Positions 40,276 through 48,458 are shown, numbered from the stretch's first letter. The stretch: DNA of 64,000 nt from Pseudomonas fluorescens Q2-87 (GCF_000281895.1 NZ_CM001558.1:434001-498000), one strand, 5' to 3'. A program made the numbers and translations. Notes: generated from the letters alone by a model not told the origin.

Positions 40276-41340
40276 ATGGCACTTATCAGCATGCGTCAGA
40301 TGCTGGACCACGCAGCCGAGTTCGGCTACGGCGTTCCAGCCTTTAACGTCAACAACCTTGAGCAGATGCGCGCCATCATGGAAGCCGCTGACAAGACTGA
40401 CTCTCCGGTGATCGTCCAGGCTTCGGCCGGTGCCCGCAAATATGCCGGTGCGCCGTTCCTGCGCCACCTGATCCTGGCCGCTATCGAAGAATTCCCGCAC
40501 ATTCCGGTGTGCATGCACCAGGACCACGGCACCAGCCCGGACGTCTGCCAGCGTTCCATCCAACTGGGCTTCAGCTCGGTGATGATGGATGGCTCCCTGG
40601 GCGAAGACGGCAAGACCCCGACCGACTACGAGTACAACGTGCGTGTCACCCAGCAAACCGTGGCCATGGCCCACGCTTGCGGCGTTTCGGTGGAAGGTGA
40701 GCTGGGTTGCCTGGGCTCCCTGGAAACCGGCATGGCCGGCGAAGAAGATGGCATTGGCGCCGAAGGTGTGCTGGATCACAGCCAAATGCTGACCGACCCG
40801 GAAGAAGCCGCCGATTTCGTCAAGAAAACCCAGGTCGACGCCCTGGCCATCGCCATCGGCACCAGCCACGGCGCCTACAAGTTCACCAAGCCACCTACCG
40901 GCGACGTGCTGGCGATCGACCGCATCAAGGAAATCCACAAGCGCATCCCCAACACCCACTTGGTGATGCACGGTTCTTCCTCCGTGCCGCAAGAGTGGTT
41001 GGCGATCATCAATCAGTACGGCGGCGACATTAAAGAAACCTACGGCGTGCCGGTTGAAGAAATCGTTGAAGGCATCAAGTACGGCGTGCGCAAGGTCAAT
41101 ATCGATACTGACCTGCGTTTGGCGTCCACGGGTGCCATGCGTCGTTTGATGGCGACCAATCCGAGTGAGTTTGATCCGCGTAAGTTCTTTGGTGCGACCG
41201 TGACTGCGATGCGTGATGTGTGCATTGCGCGTTATGAGGCGTTTGGGACTGCTGGGAATGCTTCGAAGATCAAGCCGATTTCGTTGGAAGCGATGTATCA
41301 GCGGTATTTGAAGGGTGAGTTGAACGCTAAGGTTAACTGA
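40276..41340 (+). CDS. fba: Fructose-1,6-bisphosphate aldolase, class II
   Basis: This zinc enzyme splits fructose 1,6-bisphosphate into dihydroxyacetone phosphate and glyceraldehyde 3-phosphate. The 354-residue protein has [17 protein letters not shown] near the start, [14 protein letters not shown], the zinc/substrate motif [24 protein letters not shown], and GSSSVPQEW plus [11 protein letters not shown] near the C-terminus. Calvin-type class IIB size. ATG 40276 follows GGGAGAGACACACA. A REP pair and 240 bp separate it from the preceding genes, so it may also have its own promoter. A terminator follows. Confidence 0.97.
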   Translation: MALISMRQMLDHAAEFGYGVPAFNVNNLEQMRAIMEAADKTDSPVIVQASAGARKYAGAPFLRHLILAAIEEFPHIPVCMHQDHGTSPDVCQRSIQLGFSSVMMDGSLGEDGKTPTDYEYNVRVTQQTVAMAHACGVSVEGELGCLGSLETGMAGEEDGIGAEGVLDHSQMLTDPEEAADFVKKTQVDALAIAIGTSHGAYKFTKPPTGDVLAIDRIKEIHKRIPNTHLVMHGSSSVPQEWLAIINQYGGDIKETYGVPVEEIVEGIKYGVRKVNIDTDLRLASTGAMRRLMATNPSEFDPRKFFGATVTAMRDVCIARYEAFGTAGNASKIKPISLEAMYQRYLKGELNAKVN

Positions 41341-41355
41341 GGCTTTAGTGGTGTG

Positions 41356-41383
41356 AAAAAACCCGCAGTGATGCGGGTTTTTT
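41356..41383 (+). terminator. fba: Rho-independent terminator of fba
   Basis: The stem AAAAAACCCGCA with TGCGGGTTTTTT starts 15 bp after the fba stop and includes the T6 tract. Confidence 0.95.
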
Positions 41384-41401
41384 GTTTGTGCGGTGTCATG
41401 G

Positions 41402-41626
41402 TTGTGTGTGTATATCCGTTGCTGCGGTAACGGCCACTTAGGGTTCCGCCCTCACTCCGGCATTGCTCCGTGGGCCGCCGCGAAGGGTCATCCATGACCC
41501 AGCGCGGCTACCTCGGCATCCATGCCGAGGTGCCCACTGCGCAATGCCTGCGTTCGGCCAGCGTGGTTTAACGGGGCGCCCAAGATCAAAAGCCAGCGCG
41601 AGGCGGCCTTATAGCCGGCCTGGTTC
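41402..41626 (+). repeat. Mosaic dispersed repeat, copy 1
   Basis: The left end (TGTGTATATCCGTTGCTGCG) and the right end (GAGGCGGCCTTATAGCCGGC) both recur inverted at 42744-42949. The middle modules differ: this copy has a GCCGCGAAGGGTCATCCATG block that copy 2 lacks, and it lacks the AAAAGTGAGACGCCGTAAGG module of copy 2. Short ORFs in it look spurious. Confidence 0.75.
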
Positions 41627-41647
41627 CAGGTGGCACCACGCTTCCCC

Positions 41648-41881
41648 TGTGGGAGCGGGCTTGCTCGCGAAGGGCATGTCACCGTTGATGAAGATGCTGG
41701 ATTTGCTGGCTTCTTCGCGAGCAAGCTCGCTCCCACAGGGTTTTGTGTGGTGCATCATTTTCTGCGTCTGCTGAAGATCCAATGTGAGAGCGAGCTTGCT
41801 CGCGATGACGGCAGCAGATTCAACCCCTAACTATCTCGCCCGCTACTGATCCAGTGCTATCGAGAGCGGGCTCGCTCCCAC
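41648..41881. repeat. Family B REP pair plus two degenerate units
   Basis: An intact pair occupies 41648-41737. A further unit with TGTGAGAGCGAGCTTGCTCG lies at 41783-41805, and a decayed half (GAGAGCGGGCTCGCTCCCA) ends at 41880. No gene is seen in the whole 41341-41893 gap. Confidence 0.85.
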
Positions 41882-41893
41882 CAAAACGGAGCG

Positions 41894-42175
41894 TTATTGA
41901 CCTTCGAGCCCGCGTTGTTCAATTACCCCAAACACATCCACATCCTGGACCATGATCCGGGCGATGTTGGTGATGGTATTGATGTCGTTTTCGCCTGAGT
42001 CACGCAGGGAGCTGCAGGCCATGAGCGTCAGGTAGTCGAGGGTGGCGTGCAGGCGTTCGCTAACGCAGGCGTGGAGTTCGGGCAGTGCGGCCGTTTTGTC
42101 GATGAACAGGACGGGCTGAGTGGTGGCGATCGGGGTAAGTGGGGTGAAGCGGCGGAACGATTGTTCGGTAGACAT
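41894..42175 (-). CDS. Small Pseudomonas protein, DUF3077/DUF6124-like
   Basis: The 93-residue protein has no signal peptide or membrane segment. A predicted helical part (PELHACVSERLHATLDYLTL followed by INTITNIARIMVQDVDVF) resembles the small Pseudomonas-restricted families DUF3077 or DUF6124, but I cannot decide between them. A short GAG ribosome site at 42185-42183 is followed by ATG at 42173-42175. The gene is preceded by a long leader with conserved-looking repeats (next entry) and stands alone between REP clusters. Confidence 0.55.
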   Translation of the reverse strand: MSTEQSFRRFTPLTPIATTQPVLFIDKTAALPELHACVSERLHATLDYLTLMACSSLRDSGENDINTITNIARIMVQDVDVFGVIEQRGLEGQ

Positions 42176-42420
42176 AATAAATCTCTAACTCAAGGGAAAA
42201 TTTGGCCACCGTTTTGCTGCGAAACAATTGGGGGGCAGCCATGTGCGGGTTCGCAGACCGAGGAGTTAGCACCCGGCAGACCCGAAGATCTCCCACACAC
42301 AGCCGCCATGAAAGCCGAACACAGGCGCGTATGCCTATGCCGATTTTTGACGGTTGTGATTCTAACTCACCAGGGCTGCGAAACCCTCCCACTGATCAAA
42401 GCCAGCGGGCAGACCCAACT
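42176..42420 (-). promoter_or_regulatory. Structured leader of the small DUF gene, possible pairing switch
   Basis: On the minus strand GAGTTAG occurs at 42368-42362 and again at 42191-42185, just before the start codon and overlapping the likely ribosome site. Between them lies its exact complement CTAACTC at 42269-42263, flanked by direct repeats of GGTCTGC. The centre could pair with either flank but not both. Function is inferred only. Confidence 0.4.
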
Positions 42421-42472
42421 ATAGAGCAGATTTTCCAAGCAAAAATCGACCTGTAGGACGCACCGGCCCCCC

Positions 42473-42591
42473 GTGGCGAGGGAGCTTGCTCCCGCTCGGT
42501 GGCGCAGCCGCCGTAAAACCTGGGCATGAGGTCGGTCTGACGAAAAGAGGGGGCTGCTTCGCCGCCCAGCGGGAGCAAGCTCCCTCGCCAC
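42473..42591. repeat. REP pair, family A
   Basis: Inverted family A units flank a spacer of about 65 nt with a GGCGCAGCCGCC/GGGCTGCTTCGCCGCCC stem upstream of the small DUF gene leader. Confidence 0.9.
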
Positions 42592-42697
42592 GGTGAGTAA
42601 ATTCCTACGAGAATTTCAGAAGGGCAGGATAAGCAGAAAATGCGCACCCAAGCGAAGCGCCGAACAACCCACCATCACCGCAACCTGCCCCACCGCC

Positions 42698-42721
42698 TTC
42701 GCGAGCAAGCCCGCTCCCACA
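42698..42721 (-). repeat. Single family B REP unit
   Basis: One unpaired unit TTCGCGAGCAAGCCCGCTCC lies immediately before the second copy of the mosaic repeat. Confidence 0.85.
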
Positions 42722-42743
42722 GGAGAAACGCGATCCCTCCAAC

Positions 42744-42949
42744 AACCAGGCCGGCTATAAGGCCGCCTCGAGGGGGACGTTGATCTCGGGCCCACGGAGC
42801 AATGCCGGAGTTGAGGGCATGCCGAGCCTAGGCGAGGCACCGAGTGGTGGGGCAAGAGCGTTTTGCTTACTTTTGCGCTTCTCAAAAGTGAGACGCCGTA
42901 AGGGCGTAACCCTAAGTGGCCGTTACCGCAGGAACGGATATACACACGG
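42744..42949 (-). repeat. Mosaic dispersed repeat, copy 2 (inverted)
   Basis: This is the inverted partner of 41402-41626. Both termini match; the internal modules differ. It contains GCCACTTAGGGTTACGCCCTT and a segment that reads as KVSKTLLPHHSV in one frame, a run often predicted as a spurious small protein in pseudomonads. The two copies lie about 1.1 kb apart and enclose the small DUF gene. Confidence 0.75.
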
Positions 42950-42991
42950 TATCCCTAGATACATCCCCACGAGACTTTCGAAAACACACAG

Positions 42992-43660
42992 TTAAGTGTT
43001 GTGATCAATATCCAACTTGCTGAACGTCACCTTCCCACCTTCGCTGGTATACCCACTGTTGTCCTGAACATACACCCCAGCCTTGAAATACAACGGTTTG
43101 ACCCGCCACGTAGAACTGATGGTGGTATACCAACTACGACCCGCCGCAGTAATGCCCAGGTCACCCGTACGATCAAGGTGGAGCCGATAACTGAAGGACT
43201 GGGAAAGCTTCACGCCAGTGGCGACGGTGACAACCCGGCCCTCGTCGTCGTTGGGGCGCATGCGGACCTTGGCAACGATGTCGCCGGTCTTGCCATCATC
43301 CTTGTACTGGTATTCCAGTTTCACCAAGGGCTTGCTGCTGTCCTTGGCATGAATCTGCCCGATCACAATCTTGCCGCTGCTGGGGACCTGATTGACGACC
43401 AGCGTCGCGCTCAATTTATTGTCGGCGTCGGGATACAGCCAATTGCGCAAGGTGCCGTCCTTGTACGTCTCGCGTAATTCGCTACGGGGGTAAATCGCGT
43501 TTTCCGTCTTGGTGCCGGTCACCGGTGACCAGAAATACACGGTGCTGCCTTCGGAGTTGAAGTATTTATCCTTGAACCCATCCACCAGCCGGGGCGTTTC
43601 AATGGTTTTTGGAGGGCTGCCCTCAGGGATGCTCAAGTTCCAGGTTGCAAGATCGACCAT
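42992..43660 (-). CDS. Alginate lyase, polysaccharide lyase family 7 (copy 1)
   Basis: The 222-residue single-domain lyase cleaves alginate by beta-elimination. PL7 motifs are clear: YPRSELRETY (residues 57-66), VIGQIH (99-104) and YFKAGVYVQDN (191-201), giving the Arg, Gln/His and Tyr/Lys active-site set of the beta-jelly-roll. The start at 43658-43660 has an AAAGGA site; the frame extends to 43741 without one. No signal peptide exists in either version. The second copy lies 287 bp upstream on the same strand and is about 70% identical by eye. The QIH form suggests preference for mannuronate or mixed alginate. Confidence 0.92.
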   Translation of the reverse strand: MVDLATWNLSIPEGSPPKTIETPRLVDGFKDKYFNSEGSTVYFWSPVTGTKTENAIYPRSELRETYKDGTLRNWLYPDADNKLSATLVVNQVPSSGKIVIGQIHAKDSSKPLVKLEYQYKDDGKTGDIVAKVRMRPNDDEGRVVTVATGVKLSQSFSYRLHLDRTGDLGITAAGRSWYTTISSTWRVKPLYFKAGVYVQDNSGYTSEGGKVTFSKLDIDHNT

Positions 43661-43782
43661 GTTCGGGTCCTTTATACGAGTGAAAATACTGCATGACGCA
43701 ACCAGAGGCTCTGGCCCGGACTTATCGAGTCGATTCGACAAGGCCTGGGTCGGCCTTTTCTCATGCCAGTACGGCGGAGGGT

Positions 43783-43801
43783 TGGCGTCAACTGACCGTC
43801 A
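43783..43801. promoter_or_regulatory. Conserved palindrome upstream of PL7 copy 1
   Basis: TGGCGTCAACTGACCGTCA, an imperfect palindrome, lies 123 bp upstream of the start of copy 1. The corresponding site of copy 2 is at the same distance. Likely operator or promoter element; binding factor unknown. Confidence 0.5.
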
Positions 43802-43946
43802 GAGTGGTCATCGCAGTGTTTGTGCCCGAGATAGTTGGCCGTTGGTCGGTTAGTTCGGTTTTTGGCTGAACTATGGCGCTATGGCATCTGTATAGGCGGG
43901 GGGCACCGGAGCAGCGATCCTTGCTGCACCGGTGCTCTTGATACCC

Positions 43947-44618
43947 TTAAAGGGTGGTGTGCTTGATTTCCAGCAGGCTGAACGTCACTTTTCCGCCTTC
44001 GGTGGTGTAGCCAGTGTTGTCCTGCACATAGACGCCCGCCTTGAAATACAGAGGTTTGGTCTTCCAGGTCGGGTCCACCGAGGTTCTCCAGTTGAAGCCC
44101 GCCGCGCTGATCCCCAGCGCACCACCTGGGCTGAGGTGGATCATGTAGGAAAAATTGCGGTCGAGCTTGACGCCGGTGGCGACTGTAATCACCTGGCCCG
44201 ATTCGTCATCCGGACGCATGCGGACCTTGGCGACAATGTTGCCGGTGGAGCTAGAGGTCTTGTACTGGAACTCCAGCTTCACCATGGGGCTGGTGCTGTC
44301 CTTGGTGTGGATCTGGCCGATCACGATCTTGCCGGAGCTGGGTACCTGATTGACTGTCAGGGTCGCACGCAAGGTGTTATCCGCCGCCGGATAGAGCCAG
44401 TTGCGCAGGGTGCCATCGGCGTAGGTCTCACGCAGTTCGCTGCGTGGGTATATCGCGTTGGCGGTCTTGGTGCCGGTTACCGGGGCCCAGAAGAACAGGG
44501 TGCCGGTTTCGGCGTTGAAGTATTGGTCCTTGAACCCTTGGGCCAGTCGAGGGGTCTCGATGGTCATCGCTGGGGTGCCTTCGGGTACGCTCAAATTCCA
44601 AGTAGTGAGATCGATCAT
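43947..44618 (-). CDS. Alginate lyase, polysaccharide lyase family 7 (copy 2)
   Basis: The 223-residue protein is a close paralog of the lyase at 42992 and retains all PL7 motifs at identical positions: YPRSELRETY, VIGQIH and YFKAGVYVQDN. ATG at 44616-44618 follows AGGACCTCAAC; an upstream ATG at 44633 (MQDLN) would only overlap the ribosome site. As in copy 1 there is no signal peptide. P. aeruginosa has one similar signal-less PL7 protein as I recall (PA1167 type). Tandem duplication is evident from sequence and promoter similarity. Confidence 0.92.
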   Translation of the reverse strand: MIDLTTWNLSVPEGTPAMTIETPRLAQGFKDQYFNAETGTLFFWAPVTGTKTANAIYPRSELRETYADGTLRNWLYPAADNTLRATLTVNQVPSSGKIVIGQIHTKDSTSPMVKLEFQYKTSSSTGNIVAKVRMRPDDESGQVITVATGVKLDRNFSYMIHLSPGGALGISAAGFNWRTSVDPTWKTKPLYFKAGVYVQDNTGYTTEGGKVTFSLLEIKHTTL

Positions 44619-44741
44619 GTTGAGGTCCTGCATAACGTAGTGAAATGAATGAACGCCACAGCGTGAGGCTCTAACCCGCGCTTGAGGGGCGTCCTGATAA
44701 CACCGGGATTTGAGCTTTTAGTTGTTTTGTCGGCGGATGTT

Positions 44742-44760
44742 TGACGTCAATTGAACGTCA
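44742..44760. promoter_or_regulatory. Conserved palindrome upstream of PL7 copy 2
   Basis: TGACGTCAATTGAACGTCA has 6-bp perfect outer arms (TGACGT/ACGTCA). It is 124 bp upstream of the copy 2 start and matches the copy 1 site at 15 of 19 positions. Confidence 0.55.
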
Positions 44761-44940
44761 TGAGGGGTATTGCAGTTTTTATGCCTGACCAGGGTGACCG
44801 TTAGTCGGCTATTTCGGGCTTTGTCTGGATGATGGCGCGATGACACCTACTGCTTTTCAAAATCCCGGTCTAGAGTGAGTTCACAGTATTTGTCCGCTTT
44901 GCCACGGAAAACGGACATGGCGCCTGATAAGAGAAGCAGC

Positions 44941-47064
44941 ATGGAATGCGCGCAACCCACGATTGGCGACGACAGCTCCGTCCTTTTGATTGTTGATGAC
45001 TACCCCGAAAACCTGCTCAGCATGCGAGCGTTGTTGCAGCGTCCGGATTGGCGAGTGATGACCGCTGCCTCGGGTGTCGAGGCGCTTAACCTGCTGCTCG
45101 AACATGACATCGACCTGGTCCTGCTGGACGTGCAGATGCCCGACATGGACGGTTTCGAAGTGGCTCGCCTGATGCGTGGCAGCCAGCGCACGCGGCTGAC
45201 GCCGATCATCTTCCTGACCGCCAACGAACAGTCCCAGGATGCGGTGATCAAGGGCTACGCCAATGGCGCAGTGGATTACCTGTTCAAACCTTTCGACCCG
45301 CAGATCCTCAAGCCCAAGGTGCAGGCGTTGCTCGAGCATCAGCGCAATCGCCGGGCCTTGCAGCGCCTGAGCCAGGATCTGGAAGCGGCCCGGGCCTTTA
45401 ACGCCTCGGTGCTGGACAACGCCGCCGAAGGCATTCTGGTGGTGGACGAGGCAGGCGGTATCCGCTTCGCCAACCCGTCCACCTGCCGTTTGCTCAATGC
45501 CACCGCCGAGCAGTTGCAAGGGCGGCCGTTCCTCGATTTCCTGCAGAAACCGCACATCGCCGAGTGGGCCGATTGTGATATCCACACGGCCTATCGTCGT
45601 GGCGAGACCTTCCGCCTGCACGACGCCGTCATGCGCACCGCGCCTGGCCAACAGGTTTCGGTAGCCTTGTCCTGCGCACCGTTGCCCGCCGAGCAGAAGG
45701 CGATGGTGGTGACGCTCCAGGACATGTCGGTGGTTCGCCATCTGCATCAGCAACTCGAATACCAGGCGGTTACGGACCCGCTGACCGGTTTGCTCAACCG
45801 TCGCGGGTTCTACCAGACCGCCGAAAACCTGCTGATGCGCAGCGAGCGACAGGAAAGCAACTGGGTGCTGTTGTACCTGGACCTCGACGGTTTCAAGCGG
45901 GTCAACGACTCTCTAGGGCATGACGCCGGGGACCGGGTGTTGCGCTGGGTGTCGGAACAACTGAAGGCGTGCCTGCGCCCGTTCGACATCCTGGCGCGCC
46001 TGGGCGGTGATGAGTTCACGGCGCTGCTGGACCTGGAATTCCCGGAGCAAGCCGCCAAGATCGCCGAGAAACTCATCGAGCGTGTCGCGATCTGCCAGCA
46101 GATCGAGGGCATGGATGTGGCGCTGGGAGCCAGCATCGGCATCGCCACGTATCCCGATTGTGGCGCCAACCTGGATGGGCTGTTGCGTGCGTCGGACATC
46201 GCCATGTACGAAGCCAAGCGCGCGGGACGCCAGCAATACCGTTTCTACGATCAGGAAATGAACGGGCGAGCCCGTTCACGGCTGATGCTTGAAGAAAGCG
46301 TGCGTTCGGCCATCGAGAACCGCGACTTCAATATGGTCTATCAACCCCAGGTGGGAATCAGCGATGGACGAATCCGCGGCTTCGAAGCCTTGCTGCGTTG
46401 GCAGCACCCCAGCGTCGGCGATGTGCCGCCGGGCCTGTTCCTGCCGTTGCTGGAGGAGGCTCGGCTGATCAGCCGGCTGGGCAGTTGGATTTACCATCGC
46501 AGCGCGGCCCAGCGCAAAATCTGGGAACGGTTGTTCGCCGACGATCTGGTACTGGGGGTGAGCTTGAGCAGCACCCAATTCGGTATGCCGAACCTGGTGA
46601 CTGAACTGCGCCAGGTCCTGGAGCGCCACGCCTTGGAACCCCGGCAACTGGAGGTTGAGGTGACTGAGGATGCGCTGATGCGCAACCCTGATGAAACCCA
46701 GAAGCAATTGCACCTGCTACGTCACCTCGGTGTGCGGGTGGCGCTGGATGACTTCGGTTCGGGGCCATGTTCGCTGGCGCATCTGCGTGACCTTGAACTC
46801 GATACCCTCAAGCTCGACCGTCACTTGATCGCCCGCTTGCCAGGGTCGCCCCGGGATGCCGCGCTGGCCGCCTCGGTGATCGAGTTGTGCAAGCAATTGG
46901 GCTTGCGGGTCATCGCCGAAGGGGTGGAAACCCTGGAGCAATATCAGTGGTTGCAAGCCCATGGGTGCGAGTATGTGCAGGGGTTCCTGGTGGCACGTCC
47001 CTTGGTAGCCGACGACACGGGCGCCTTCGCCACACCGTTCGACTGGAGCGCGGTGCGGGCCTGA
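44941..47064 (+). CDS. Response regulator with PAS, GGDEF and EAL domains
   Basis: The 707-residue cyclic di-GMP enzyme has a receiver domain (LLIVDD at 15-20; phospho-acceptor Asp63 in LLDVQMPD; Lys116), a PAS-like sensor (residues about 150-265), a GGDEF domain with intact RLGGDEF (355-359) and inhibitory I-site RPFD (346-349), and an EAL domain (EAL at 482-484; DDFGSG at 603-608). The EAL domain has GVSLSSTQF where family members have Asn (VN.S..QF), so metal binding and phosphodiesterase activity may be weak. No kinase gene is adjacent. ATG 44941 or ATG 44917 could be the start; the former gives the usual short receiver N-terminus. Confidence 0.92.
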   Translation: MECAQPTIGDDSSVLLIVDDYPENLLSMRALLQRPDWRVMTAASGVEALNLLLEHDIDLVLLDVQMPDMDGFEVARLMRGSQRTRLTPIIFLTANEQSQDAVIKGYANGAVDYLFKPFDPQILKPKVQALLEHQRNRRALQRLSQDLEAARAFNASVLDNAAEGILVVDEAGGIRFANPSTCRLLNATAEQLQGRPFLDFLQKPHIAEWADCDIHTAYRRGETFRLHDAVMRTAPGQQVSVALSCAPLPAEQKAMVVTLQDMSVVRHLHQQLEYQAVTDPLTGLLNRRGFYQTAENLLMRSERQESNWVLLYLDLDGFKRVNDSLGHDAGDRVLRWVSEQLKACLRPFDILARLGGDEFTALLDLEFPEQAAKIAEKLIERVAICQQIEGMDVALGASIGIATYPDCGANLDGLLRASDIAMYEAKRAGRQQYRFYDQEMNGRARSRLMLEESVRSAIENRDFNMVYQPQVGISDGRIRGFEALLRWQHPSVGDVPPGLFLPLLEEARLISRLGSWIYHRSAAQRKIWERLFADDLVLGVSLSSTQFGMPNLVTELRQVLERHALEPRQLEVEVTEDALMRNPDETQKQLHLLRHLGVRVALDDFGSGPCSLAHLRDLELDTLKLDRHLIARLPGSPRDAALAASVIELCKQLGLRVIAEGVETLEQYQWLQAHGCEYVQGFLVARPLVADDTGAFATPFDWSAVRA

Positions 47065-47105
47065 ATTCGCTACACTGGCGACCTTTTGCAACTGTTGCCG
47101 CCCCG

Positions 47106-47609
47106 ATGACCGCGCTCAAATACCTCCAGGCCTATCCCGCCGCCCTGCAAGCCCAGGTGCAGCAAATGATCGTTCAGGATCGACTGGGCGATTACCTGCA
47201 CCAGCGCTATCCCGGCCGCCATCCGATCCAGAGCGACAAGGCCTTGTACGCTTATGCCCTGGATCTCAAGCAGCAATACCTGCGTAATGCGCCGGCCATC
47301 GACAAGGTGTTGTTCGACAATCGCCTCGACCTGACCCACCGTGCCCTCGGTCTGCACACGGCGATTTCGCGGGTGCAGGGAGGCAAGCTCAAGGCCAAGA
47401 AGGAAATTCGCATCGCGTCGCTGTTCAAGGAGGCGGCGCCGGAGTTCTTGAAGATGATTGTGGTGCACGAGTTGGCGCACTTCAGGGAGTCGGACCACAA
47501 CAAGGCGTTCTACCAGCTTTGCGAGCACATGCTGCCGGGGTACCACCAGTTGGAATTCGATCTCAGGGTGTACCTGACCTGGCGCGATCTGCCATCCCAA
47601 AAGGAATGA
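47106..47609 (+). CDS. YgjP-like M48-type zinc metallopeptidase
   Basis: The 167-residue protein contains the zinc-binding motif HELAHFRESDHNKAFY (HExxH with a downstream third ligand), typical of the YgjP / WLM-like DUF45 family of small soluble metalloproteases. No signal peptide or membrane helix is seen, so it is probably cytoplasmic. Substrates are unknown. It lies 41 bp after the response regulator and 4 bp before the wHTH gene, forming a likely three-gene unit. ATG at 47106 is close to a weak ribosome site (GTTGCCGCCCCG), so translation may depend on upstream reading. Confidence 0.85.
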   Translation: MTALKYLQAYPAALQAQVQQMIVQDRLGDYLHQRYPGRHPIQSDKALYAYALDLKQQYLRNAPAIDKVLFDNRLDLTHRALGLHTAISRVQGGKLKAKKEIRIASLFKEAAPEFLKMIVVHELAHFRESDHNKAFYQLCEHMLPGYHQLEFDLRVYLTWRDLPSQKE

Positions 47610-47613
47610 CCGA

Positions 47614-47910
47614 ATGGACGTCAGCAAGACCAAGACCAGTTTTTATCGTCGCTTGTATGTGGCTTACCTGATCGACAGCGGCGCCGCCAGCAATGTCCCG
47701 GCCCTCACCGAGGTCACCGGCATGCCGCGACGCACCGCCCAGGACACCGTCGCGGCCCTGGCCGACCTGGATATCCTGTGTGAGTTCGAACAGGAGCAGG
47801 GCGCGCGCAATCACGCCGGACGTTATCGGATTCGTGATTGGGGTGCGATTGACCGGGGCTGGATCGAGGGCAATTTGCAGCGGATCAAGGCGGTGCTTGA
47901 GTATCCCTGA
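47614..47910 (+). CDS. Small winged helix-turn-helix protein
   Basis: The 98-residue protein consists of a single wHTH-like domain: a helical N-terminus (KTSFYRRLYVAYLIDSG), the recognition-type segment LTEVTGMPRRTAQDTVAALA and a wing (QGARNHAGRYRIRDWG). It resembles MarR- or replication-control-type helices but I cannot name a family with certainty. ATG 47614 overlaps the end of the metallopeptidase gene region by a 4-nt gap, preceded by AAAGGAATGACCG, a good ribosome site. Likely translationally linked to the peptidase gene. Confidence 0.8.
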   Translation: MDVSKTKTSFYRRLYVAYLIDSGAASNVPALTEVTGMPRRTAQDTVAALADLDILCEFEQEQGARNHAGRYRIRDWGAIDRGWIEGNLQRIKAVLEYP

Positions 47911-47935
47911 GATGTGGCTGTGCCTGGGCTGGCCT

Positions 47936-47997
47936 CATCGCGAGCAGGGATCTTCAAGGGCTACGTAGATCAAATGTGGGAGCGAGCCTGCTCGCGA
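47936..47997. repeat. Family B REP unit with decayed partner
   Basis: An intact unit TGTGGGAGCGAGCCTGCTCG (47975-47997) faces a truncated half TCATCGCGAGCAGGGA (47936). The pair lies between the wHTH gene and the convergent GNAT gene. Confidence 0.8.
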
Positions 47998-48005
47998 TGG
48001 CGCCT

Positions 48006-48458
48006 TCAAGGGCGATGCATGCCTATATGTGGAATCCCATCCTCCAGATACTCCACCCCCACCACCTCAAACCCATACCGCCCATAGTACCCCTGCAGAT
48101 GCGCCTGGGCTGACAGCGAGATCGACGTCCCGGGCCAATGCTTTTCGGCCTGTTTGAGCGCCTGTTCCATCAGCGTGTGGCCCAGCCCCTGGCCCCGTGC
48201 TTGCGGCGCAATGATGACGCGGCCGATCACCACGTCGCTGTTTTGTGAATGCGGGTCCAGCAAGCGCAGGTAGGCCACCAGGTGGTCGTCCTGCCAGGCC
48301 ATCAGGTGACAGGTGTCGCCTTCCAGGTCCAGGCCGTCAACGTCCGGGTAGGCGCAGTTCTGCTCGACGACGAACACATCGGCGCGCAATTTGAGGATGG
48401 CGTACAGCTGTTCCTTGCTCAGGTCACTGTGATGTTTGCAGACCCAGTCGATGTCCAT
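48006..48458 (-). CDS. elaA: ElaA-type GNAT N-acetyltransferase
   Basis: The 150-residue protein is a GNAT acetyltransferase using acetyl-CoA. It has the family start WVCKHHSDLSKEQLYAILKL and ADVFVVEQNCAYPDVDGLDL (ElaA signature), and the acetyl-CoA loop IGRVIIAPQARGQGLGHTLM. Length matches E. coli ElaA (153). The substrate is unknown. It is transcribed toward the wHTH gene and divergent from the solute-binding gene at 48717, sharing a 258-bp region. Confidence 0.92.
   Translation of the reverse strand: MDIDWVCKHHSDLSKEQLYAILKLRADVFVVEQNCAYPDVDGLDLEGDTCHLMAWQDDHLVAYLRLLDPHSQNSDVVIGRVIIAPQARGQGLGHTLMEQALKQAEKHWPGTSISLSAQAHLQGYYGRYGFEVVGVEYLEDGIPHIGMHRP

Noticed and set aside
41463..41774. Small ORF giving RPYSRPG and GAGLLAK-like peptides
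   Set aside because: It is a translation of the mosaic repeat and a family B REP; the same peptides arise at each REP, so it is repeat sequence rather than a gene.
42060..42392. 110-codon ORF in the small DUF gene leader
   Set aside because: It overlaps the leader and the first part of the DUF gene in another frame. Its persistence fits conserved RNA sequence better than a protein.
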